Source: CAZUDI01 sp964618975
GTDB taxonomy: Bacteria > Desulfobacterota > Desulfomonilia > UBA1062
DNA length: 64,000 nt
Reading direction: 5' to 3'
Assembly: GCA_964618975.1 (NCBI GenBank)
Contig: CAZUDI010000004.1
Location: forward strand, 1 to 64,000
How positions within the stretch are numbered: position 1 is the stretch's first letter; every line of letters begins with the position of its first letter. The notes beneath the pieces were generated by a model. The model was not told where the DNA came from, searched no databases, and saw only the letters and a list, made by a program, of their open reading frames with translations. Made by a program: the position numbers and the translations under genes. Positions 58,075 through 64,000 of the stretch are shown piece by piece.

Positions 58075-59337
58075 ATGAAAAATCCCAACCCGTTCTTGCG
58101 CAATGTATCCACCTACCCGGCCGAAAAGTATATCCGCAGCATTATCAGAGACTGGGCCGACAACCTCGTCATCCCCAACCGGCGGGCCTACGACGAAGAC
58201 TGGCAGGCGCATGCCCTGATCGAGCCGGCCTTGAGGGCCTTGATGTATGACCTCGGGTTTCAGAAGGCCGTCTTCCCCATGGAATGCGGCGGGTGGAATC
58301 TCGGCCAGACCGATTCCGTAGCCACCATGTGCGGCTGGATGTTCGAGGAGGTCAGTCGGGCCGACTCGGGCATCGCCGTGGCCATGGGGGTGTGCTACTG
58401 GCCGCTGATTATGATCGCGGCCAAACCGCATGTCAACATGCGCTTGTGCAAGGAATTCGCCCCCATGTTCGTGGAGGCCGACGGGCCGCGCCTATCGGCC
58501 TTGTGCCTGACCGAGCCCCAGGGCGGCTCCGACATCGAGAACGTGGAGATCGTCAAGGGGCGCACCCTCAAGACCTCCGCCCGTCTCGACGGCAATGAGT
58601 GGGTCATCAACGGCCACAAGCTCTGGCCCACCAATACCGGGGGCGAGGCCGACCTGCTGGCCGTGGTCTGCACCACCAATCCGGGTTCGGAAAATCCTGA
58701 CGACATCGCCTGCATCTATGTGCCGGCCGACACCCCCGGGGTAACGCAGGGCAAGCCCTACGAGAAGGTCGGCATGGCCGCCGACAAAAACGGCGATCTC
58801 TGGTTCGAGGACGTGCGGGTTCCGTCCTGGTACCGGGCGCACGGACCGGGCCTGGACGCCCTCTATTTCCGTGAGGTACTCGCCTTCGCCATGATGTGCT
58901 CGGCCTTCGCCATGGGGCCGATGATCAATGTATATGAGATCCTCTATGAGTTCTGCTCGCAGAAAACGCTGGGCGGCATCCCCTTGAGGGAGCACGATGC
59001 TGTCGCGGCCGAGCTTTCCGAGATCATCGGCGGCATCGAGGTGAGCCGGGCCTCAATCTACCGCTATGCGGCCATGCTCGACCGGCCCGACCTCTACGGC
59101 AAGCGCTGGTCACCGGAGGTCTTGTCCTACGGCCGTGCCACAAAGCATGTCGTCCTGGACAGGTGTCTGAAAGACATCGAGCGGGCCATGGACATCATGG
59201 GGGGCTACGGCGCGGACCGCCTGTGGGACGTGGAGAAGCACTGGCGGGACGTCAAGATCATCCAGCTCTGGGTGGGCGGCAAACAGCTCTGCCAGATGGA
59301 AGGCACCCGCTACTATTTCGACAGCCAGACCCTGTAA
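58075..59337 (+). CDS. Acyl-CoA dehydrogenase-like protein 2
   Basis: ATG 58075, behind GAGGAGG, gives 420 residues; the in-frame ATG 58051 is upstream of that site. It keeps standard features: ALCLTEPQGGSDIENV (TEPxxGSD), a GHKLWPTNTGGEADLL flavin loop, and MDIMGGYGADRLWDVEKHWRDVKI. At the YEGT position it reads WVGGK, but a Glu in the FREVLAF helix is placed like the alternative base of isovaleryl-CoA dehydrogenase. It is about as long as its neighbour and clearly paralogous to it. Confidence 0.87.
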   Translation: MKNPNPFLRNVSTYPAEKYIRSIIRDWADNLVIPNRRAYDEDWQAHALIEPALRALMYDLGFQKAVFPMECGGWNLGQTDSVATMCGWMFEEVSRADSGIAVAMGVCYWPLIMIAAKPHVNMRLCKEFAPMFVEADGPRLSALCLTEPQGGSDIENVEIVKGRTLKTSARLDGNEWVINGHKLWPTNTGGEADLLAVVCTTNPGSENPDDIACIYVPADTPGVTQGKPYEKVGMAADKNGDLWFEDVRVPSWYRAHGPGLDALYFREVLAFAMMCSAFAMGPMINVYEILYEFCSQKTLGGIPLREHDAVAAELSEIIGGIEVSRASIYRYAAMLDRPDLYGKRWSPEVLSYGRATKHVVLDRCLKDIERAMDIMGGYGADRLWDVEKHWRDVKIIQLWVGGKQLCQMEGTRYYFDSQTL

Positions 59338-59350
59338 GGAAGGAGGCCCC

Positions 59351-59785
59351 ATGTCCGAACAGATCACGCGCAATGGAGTGCTGGACGCCGCCCGCAGGAT
59401 CGCGGCGGTCATGCTGGAAAAGCCCGTGGCCAAGAATTCCGTTCGCTCGGTGCTCTATCACATCGACCCCGAAAACGCCCCCTCCCTGGTCAGGGAGCTC
59501 CTGTGGCACGAGCCGGAGCTCACCTTCTCCCTGGCGGCGGCTCTGCCCCAGATTGCCAATTGCCTCATCCGGGCCGCGGAAGAGCTTACGTGTGAAATCG
59601 GAAAGTTCCCTCCGGAGCTGATCCACCGCTTTGCGGCGCTCATGCTGAGCGATATCGATCGCGAATCCCTGACCCACACGCTTTCAAACCTGAGGGAGCT
59701 TTCCCTCGGGCTGTCCCCCGTTCTGGATGAGTTCAGGGCCGGGGTGGAAGGTCTCACAGGAGAGTCCTATGACCAGGATATCTGA
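59351..59785 (+). CDS. Small helical protein, paralogue 1 of a tandem pair
   Basis: The 144-residue protein starts behind GGAAGGAGG. It shares with the next gene a core of about 80 residues: (I/H)IDP near residue 38, a LW-(H/Q)-(E/D)-PEL-x-FSLA-x-ALP segment, and FxPEL-(I/V) then DxD or DID near residue 100. No catalytic motif, signal peptide or metal site is visible; it is probably all-helical. I do not know the family. Its location right after two acyl-CoA dehydrogenases suggests an accessory or membrane-recruiting role. Confidence 0.75.
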   Translation: MSEQITRNGVLDAARRIAAVMLEKPVAKNSVRSVLYHIDPENAPSLVRELLWHEPELTFSLAAALPQIANCLIRAAEELTCEIGKFPPELIHRFAALMLSDIDRESLTHTLSNLRELSLGLSPVLDEFRAGVEGLTGESYDQDI

Positions 59786-60401
59786 GCTGGCCGGTGGGGG
59801 GTCGGTGGTGGAGGAGCTTCTGAAGACCCCCTTTATCAAGGATATTCTGCGTGATGCCCTTTCCGGCATCGATCCCGATTCCGGGTCACGTTTCGTGCGC
59901 ACGGCCCTGTGGCAGGACCCCGAGCTTCTGTTCTCCCTGGCCGGGGCCTTGCCCGCCATGCTCAATGTCCTCATCCAGGCCTTCAGCGAGACGCCCCGCC
60001 AGCTGAGCGCCTTTGCGCCCGAACTCGTGGACACCCTGGCGGCCAAGGTAATCGCCGACCTCGACACGAAGACCCTTCAGGAAGGCCTCCGGGCCTGGAT
60101 TGGGTTTGCAGGCGGCATCCTTAAGGAGCACCCCGAACTACGGGACTCGGGCATCGTGGCGGAGGCCCTGGGCCGGGGGATAACGGCCGGGGCCCAGCGC
60201 ATTATCCGGATTCAGCAGGAGCAGCCACACATCATCGAGCAACACCTCGCGCGCGTGATGGCGCGGGTGGACCGGAAGATCGTCGGCCAGGCAAGTGCGC
60301 TCCTCCTCACGGCCATCCTGAACCAGCGGCTGGCACTCGCCGCCTGGGGGGCAAAACAGGCCCTTCGACGGATTGGAAGGCGCCTGCGCGGGAAAGGATA
60401 A
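59769..60401 (+). CDS. Small helical protein, paralogue 2 of a tandem pair
   Basis: ATG 59769 (17-bp overlap, CAGGAGA upstream) gives 210 residues. The first 100 align with paralogue 1 (GIDPDSGSRFVRTALWQDPEL; FAPELVDTLAAKVIADLDT). It then adds a region of helices and a C-terminal hydrophobic stretch (ASALLLTAILNQRLALAAWG) ending in a basic tail (RRIGRRLRGKG), consistent with membrane contact. No known family was recognised. It closes the cassette; P2 lies 43 bp downstream. Confidence 0.75.
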   Translation: MTRISELAGGGSVVEELLKTPFIKDILRDALSGIDPDSGSRFVRTALWQDPELLFSLAGALPAMLNVLIQAFSETPRQLSAFAPELVDTLAAKVIADLDTKTLQEGLRAWIGFAGGILKEHPELRDSGIVAEALGRGITAGAQRIIRIQQEQPHIIEQHLARVMARVDRKIVGQASALLLTAILNQRLALAAWGAKQALRRIGRRLRGKG

Positions 60402-60443
60402 GTCCCCAAAACTCAATTTGCTGATAAAAACCGCACTTTTTTC

Positions 60444-60472
60444 TTGAACAGGGGGCTGGGGTATGATATCAG
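60444..60472 (+). promoter_or_regulatory. Promoter P2, twin of P1
   Basis: TTGAAC at 60444-60449, a 17-bp spacer and TATCAG at 60467-60472 with extended TGA. The predicted start is near 60479, one base before the operator, as in P1. From the -35 to the operator both promoters have identical spacing. Confidence 0.6.
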
Positions 60473-60479
60473 GATTTTA

Positions 60480-60495
60480 TTGATTTATATATCAA
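60480..60495. promoter_or_regulatory. 16-bp palindromic operator O2
   Basis: TTGATTTATATATCAA is an almost perfect dyad, followed by TGTAAT as in O1. It sits at about +1 to +16 of P2. The shared half-sites and position indicate the same regulator as O1. Confidence 0.6.
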
Positions 60496-60553
60496 TGTAA
60501 TCGAATGCCATCCAATGTAATGTTGTCCTACCATAGGGAGGAGGTCTTAAGAA

Positions 60554-60590
60554 GGTATTCCCCTTTTTGGTAGGGGTACCCTTTTTTTTA
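60554..60590 (+). terminator. Intrinsic terminator downstream of P2
   Basis: GGTA-(TT)-CCCC pairs with GGGG-TACC around a 9-nt loop (60554-60580) and is followed by C and eight Ts. It would stop the P2 transcript before the CorC-type gene, which has its own promoter. Confidence 0.7.
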
Positions 60591-60694
60591 TCCCCCCATC
60601 AGAAGGGTCCTGCCCCCCGCAGGGATCATCGCGCATGTTTGCAGAACGCGCCTTGCGGTGTACGCCCCCGATATCAGCCTGCGCAAGTGTCAGA

Positions 60695-60723
60695 TTGACT
60701 GTTTTGTACCGTTGGGTTACATA
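60695..60723 (+). promoter_or_regulatory. Promoter of the CorC-type gene
   Basis: TTGACT at 60695-60700, 17 bp, TACATA at 60718-60723; the predicted start is near 60730, with AAGGAGAA before the TTG start at 60755. Confidence 0.6.
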
Positions 60724-60754
60724 GTATGAGAAGTGCCCGCATAAGGAGAACTGT

Positions 60755-61609
60755 TTGGATACGAGTGAGGAAAACCGGGGAGAGCAATCCTTCCTGAAGG
60801 GCCTGCTGTCCCTCGTAAAAAAGGAAAAAAAGCCCAAGAGTACCAAACAGGAAATCGAAAAAATCCTGGACGCGGTGGAAGAACGCGGCATCATCGAGGA
60901 AGACCAGGGCGACATGATCCACAACATCATCGAGCTCAAGGAGACCGCTGTACGGGAAATCATGGTTCCCAAGGTGGACATGGTGGCCCTGGAAAGCACC
61001 GCCTCCCTCGACGACCTCGTGGAAACCATCATCACCCACGGATGCTCGCGCATCCCGATCTACGAGAAAACCATGGACAACATCGTCGGGGTGATCAATG
61101 CCAAGGACGTCCTGAAGTACTGGCGGCAAGCACCGCAAAACCTCGACATCCGCGAGATGATGCACAAGGCCTATTTTGTACCCGAGGGCAAAAAGCTCAT
61201 CGACCTCCTGAACGAATTCAAACAGAGCCGCTCCAAGATGGCGATTGTCATCGACGAGTACGGCAATGTGGACGGACTCCTCACCATCGGCGACATCATG
61301 GAGGAAATCGTGGGCGACATCCAGGGCGAGGACGACGAACTGCTCGAACATGACATCGAGGACAAGGGCGACGGAAGCTTCAGCGTGGACCCCAAGATGC
61401 CCATCGACGAGTTTGCCGAGGCCTTCGCCGTGACGCTCCCCGAGGGCGGCTACGACACCGTAGCCGGCTTCATCACCTTCATCCTGCAGCGTATCCCCGA
61501 AGCCGGCGAAACCCTGGAATACGCCGGTCTGCGCTTCGAGATCGAGCAGGCCGACAAGCGGCGCATCTCCAAACTGATCGTCCACGCCCTGCCGGTGCCC
61601 CTGGCGTGA
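60755..61609 (+). CDS. CorC/HlyC-type CBS-domain protein
   Basis: This 284-residue cytoplasmic protein has a short N-terminal helix, two CBS domains (VREIMVPKVDMVALE; MAIVIDEYGNVDGLLT) and a C-terminal CorC_HlyC domain (AGFITFILQRIPEAGETLEY). CorC proteins are linked to magnesium/cobalt efflux or to membrane transport in general; the DUF21 membrane domain of full transporters is absent. The start is TTG 60755 behind AAGGAGAA. It overlaps lnt by 4 bp (GTGA), the common corC-lnt pairing. Confidence 0.9.
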   Translation: MDTSEENRGEQSFLKGLLSLVKKEKKPKSTKQEIEKILDAVEERGIIEEDQGDMIHNIIELKETAVREIMVPKVDMVALESTASLDDLVETIITHGCSRIPIYEKTMDNIVGVINAKDVLKYWRQAPQNLDIREMMHKAYFVPEGKKLIDLLNEFKQSRSKMAIVIDEYGNVDGLLTIGDIMEEIVGDIQGEDDELLEHDIEDKGDGSFSVDPKMPIDEFAEAFAVTLPEGGYDTVAGFITFILQRIPEAGETLEYAGLRFEIEQADKRRISKLIVHALPVPLA

Positions 61610-63069
61610 AACGGGCGTTTCTGGCCGCCCTTTCGGGTCTGCTCTACGCCCTGGCCTTTCCCCCCTGTGACCTGGGCCTTTTCGCCTGGGTCTTCGCCCT
61701 GCCCCTCCTGTGGCTTATCGAAGGCGCCGACGGAAGGGAGGCCCTGGCCTACGGGTTCATCACCGGTCTGGTCGCGTGGGGAGGCCTTGTCTACTGGATC
61801 GTCTACGTCATGGACCTCTATGGCGGGATGAGTCTGGCCACCGCCACGCTGGTGTTCCTGCCCTTCCTCTCATACCTGGCCCTGTACTTCGGAATCTTCG
61901 CCCTCATCGCCGCCCGGCTGCTCCCCGGAAGGTGGTCTTTCCTCACCATCCCGGGCGTATGGATCCTGCTCGAACTGGTCCGGTCCTCTGCCCTGACCGG
62001 CTTCCCCTGGGCACTCCTGGGGTATTCCCAGCACGCCTTAACAAGCCTGATTCAGATCGCCGAGTTCGGCGGCGTGTACGTAATCAGCGGCCTGGTTATG
62101 ATGGGCAACGTGTCCCTCATAAGCCTCAGACAGCGCGATTGGCGCCCCGTGATCGTCACGGCCGCTCTCGTCGGTGTGGGCCTTCTCTGGGGCCAATGGC
62201 GCATGGACACGCTCCGTCTCGAGGGGCCGCCGCTCGTGGCCGGGATCGCCCAGGCCAACATCGCGCAGGAAGACAAGTGGCTACCCGAGATGGTGCAGCC
62301 CACGATCGATACCTACACCCGGCTCACGCGGGAGGCCATCGAGCGGGGAGCCACGCTCGTCGTCTGGCCCGAGACGGCCTGCAACTTCTTCCTCTTCCGT
62401 CAATGGCAGCCGACGCGGCAGATCATCACGCTCAGCGCGGACATCCCCGCCCGGCTACTTGCGGGCAGTCCGGCCGTGGATGACGGATGCTACTATAACC
62501 GGGCCTGGCTGCTCGACAAAGGCAAGCTTATCGGATGGTATGACAAGGTGCATCTGGTACCCTTCGGGGAATATCTGCCGCTGGCGAAGCTTATCGAGCC
62601 CTTCTTCAGTCGCCTCACCGTGGGGGTGAGCGATTTCTCCCGCGGAAAAACTCTGGCGCCCGTAGGGAAACTCGGCATACTCAACTGCTTCGAGAGCCTC
62701 ATGCCCGACATGGCGCGCACCCTCGCCCAGCAGGGCGCCGCTGTCCTCGTGAACATCTCCAACGACGCCTGGTTCAAGACCTGGGCCACGCCGGAGCAGT
62801 TACTGAGAATGACCAGCTTCCGGGCCATCGAGACACGGCGCTGGCTGCTGCGGCCGGTGAACCACGGCATCTCCGCCGTGATCGACCCTCAGGGGCGCAT
62901 CGTATCCTCCCTGGGCCTCCTTCAGGAGGGCGTCCTTGTGGCCGAAATCACGCGCAGCGAGCACTTAAGCTTCTACACCCGCCACGGCAACACCCTGCCC
63001 TGGCTGTGGGCCGCCTTGAGCGTGCTTGCGGCATTGACAACCCTGGTGCGCAATGCTAAAGCCTCATGA
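61606..63069 (+). CDS. lnt: Apolipoprotein N-acyltransferase
   Basis: This 487-residue inner-membrane enzyme adds the third acyl chain to lipoproteins. Several transmembrane helices fill the first 190 residues. The nitrilase domain shows the catalytic Glu in VVWPETACN, the Lys in GWYDKVHLVPFGEYLP, and the Cys in ILNCFESLMPD. GTG 61606 overlaps the corC-type stop. Its own stop overlaps the prfB ATG by 4 bp. Confidence 0.95.
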   Translation: MKRAFLAALSGLLYALAFPPCDLGLFAWVFALPLLWLIEGADGREALAYGFITGLVAWGGLVYWIVYVMDLYGGMSLATATLVFLPFLSYLALYFGIFALIAARLLPGRWSFLTIPGVWILLELVRSSALTGFPWALLGYSQHALTSLIQIAEFGGVYVISGLVMMGNVSLISLRQRDWRPVIVTAALVGVGLLWGQWRMDTLRLEGPPLVAGIAQANIAQEDKWLPEMVQPTIDTYTRLTREAIERGATLVVWPETACNFFLFRQWQPTRQIITLSADIPARLLAGSPAVDDGCYYNRAWLLDKGKLIGWYDKVHLVPFGEYLPLAKLIEPFFSRLTVGVSDFSRGKTLAPVGKLGILNCFESLMPDMARTLAQQGAAVLVNISNDAWFKTWATPEQLLRMTSFRAIETRRWLLRPVNHGISAVIDPQGRIVSSLGLLQEGVLVAEITRSEHLSFYTRHGNTLPWLWAALSVLAALTTLVRNAKAS

Positions 63070-64000
63070 CTATGATTACAGACTATCAGCACCACATAGA
63101 GACGCTTGGCCGCAAATACGACACCATCCGGAGTTATCTTTGAGATCCCCAAAAGACAGCAGCGCCTCGATTATCTAGACCACGAGCTCTCGAAGGCCGA
63201 CATCTGGAAAGAACCCGCCAAACTGCGCGAACTCCAGTCTGAAAAAACACGCATCGGCGACATCCTGTCCCACTGGGACAAGGTATCCTCGCTGTGGGAA
63301 GACCTGGAAGTCCTGATGGATCTCGCCCGCGAGGAGGACGACAGCTCCGTGGAAACCGACATCCGGCAGCTCATCCAGGAGCTCGAGCGCCGCATGAACA
63401 CTATCGAAAAGGCGCACGTGCTTTCGGGCAAGGACGATGCCAAAAGCACCTTCCTTGAGCTGCATGCCGGCGCCGGCGGCCTGGAGGCGCAGGACTGGGC
63501 CGAGATGCTCCTCCGTATGTATCTGCGGTACGCCGAGCAGAATGGCTTCAAGGCACACATCGTGGATATCCTGGCCGACGAGGAGGCCGGGATTAAGAGC
63601 GCCACGGTCGAGATTTCGGGTGAATGGGCCTATGGATACCTGAAGGGTGAAAGCGGGGTGCACCGCCTCGTACGCATCTCGCCCTTTGACTCCAACAAGC
63701 GCCGGCACACCTCGTTTGCCTCGATTATGGTCACCCCCGAGGTGGACGACGCCATCGACATCTCCATCGATGAAAAGGACCTGCGCATCGATACCTACCG
63801 CGCCAGCGGGCACGGCGGACAGCATGTCAACAAGACCGACTCGGCCGTGCGCATCACCCACCTGCCCACCGGTATCGTGGTGCAGTGCCAGAACGAGCGC
63901 TCCCAGCACAAGAACAAGGCCTTCGCCATGAAGGTCCTGGCCTCCAAGCTCTACGAACTCGAGGAGCTCAAGCTCAAGGAACGCCTCAACGAGCTGCAGA
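63066..64000 (+). CDS. prfB: Peptide chain release factor 2 (programmed +1 frameshift; 3' end beyond window)
   Basis: ATG 63066 opens a 25-codon frame ending at CTT-TGA (UGA at 63141-63143), the autoregulatory frameshift of RF2 genes, with GGAG in CCGGAGT as the upstream Shine-Dalgarno-like stimulator. Skipping the T at 63141 gives a frame open to the window edge. It includes ELHAGAGGLEAQDWAEM, the stop-codon recognition tripeptide SPF, and GGQ in SGHGGQHVNKTDSAVR. The TGA as codon 26 matches the classical site. RF2 recognises UGA/UAA, and low RF2 favours the frameshift. Confidence 0.96.

Larger units (their letters stand above)
60479..60590 (+). ncRNA. Putative short RNA of about 110 nt from P2
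   Basis: Transcription from P2 would run through operator O2 and the CAATGTAAT repeat and stop at the terminator. No ORF with a good start lies within; ATG 60520 would read 17 codons without a binding site. It may be an operator-controlled small RNA or a leader whose gene is reached only on read-through. Confidence 0.45.
60402..60694. other. Non-coding region with second operator-promoter and short RNA
   Basis: The region holds P2, operator O2, a direct repeat of CAATGTAAT (60493-60501 and 60513-60521), a GGGAGGAGG stretch without a following start codon, and an intrinsic terminator. From 60591 to 60694 nothing is supported. Confidence 0.6.

Overview
The window reads as a contiguous stretch of a GC-rich, densely packed bacterial chromosome. 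The gene content points to an anaerobic, fermentative or syntrophic deltaproteobacterium-like organism (Desulfobacterota sensu lato). The reasons are a ferredoxin-type 2-oxoacid oxidoreductase joined to a NuoEFG-like diaphorase, many acyl-CoA enzymes (three acyl-CoA dehydrogenases, two CaiB-type CoA-transferases, crotonases, an ADP-forming acyl-CoA synthetase-type subunit), a PEP-CTERM/XrtA-style exopolysaccharide export module, two-component systems including a sigma-54 activator, and no aerobic respiration genes. The species assignment is inference; no database was searched. No IS element, prophage or CRISPR array was found.

Layout. 1-2 kb: the tail of a probable holB, a convergent Smr-domain gene, and a LysR regulator; between the last two lies a promoter-hairpin-oligo(U) unit that looks like a small RNA or attenuator. 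2.2-8.3 kb: a seven-gene operon for a 2-oxoacid:ferredoxin oxidoreductase (gamma, delta, alpha, beta) plus NuoE-, NuoF- and NuoG-like subunits. 8.6-13.5 kb: ffh, then a histidine kinase and sigma-54 response regulator. 13.6-19.3 kb: polysaccharide export (Wza-like, beta-barrel, Wzz-like, ExeA-like ATPase with LysM and SPOR domains, BY-kinase). 19.5-24.8 kb: comF, an unknown gene, a two-domain DUF2520-like/RfaE2 gene, a polyprenyl diphosphate synthase, a DnaJ-type chaperone and a ComEA-like protein. 25-28 kb: a CoA-transferase/acetyltransferase fusion and a PFK-2/FBPase-2-like gene. 28-33 kb: engB, an aminotransferase, xseB and xseA (minus strand), then a crotonase and a DNA glycosylase. 33-36 kb: a convergent kinase/NarL-type regulator pair and an 88-residue gene with a sigma-54-like promoter.

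36.5-46 kb: a minus-strand acyl-CoA operon with a TetR gene upstream. 46-56.4 kb: mnmG, a PilZ protein, a TPR lipoprotein, a small kinase-like ATPase, a PHP phosphoesterase, an APH-like kinase, rlmN, tRNA-Arg(CCG) and a VWA/MoxR pair. 56.5-60.6 kb: a cassette of two acyl-CoA dehydrogenases and two small paralogous proteins of unknown function, with a near-identical promoter-operator unit at each end. 60.7-64 kb: a CorC-type CBS protein, lnt, and prfB with its programmed +1 frameshift, cut by the window edge.

Two non-coding themes recur. (1) At least six copies of a roughly 80-bp dispersed repeat, predicted to fold as a three-way junction with partly compensatory changes, lie in intergenic DNA between 35 and 54 kb. 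(2) The twin promoter-operators at 56.54 and 60.44 kb share -35 element, 17-bp spacer, extended -10 and a 16-bp TTGA...TCAA palindrome at exactly the same spacing. The upstream unit precedes the acyl-CoA dehydrogenase cassette; the downstream one appears to drive only a roughly 110-nt RNA ending at an intrinsic terminator. Together with the uncharacterised paralogue pair, this is my best candidate for an undescribed system.
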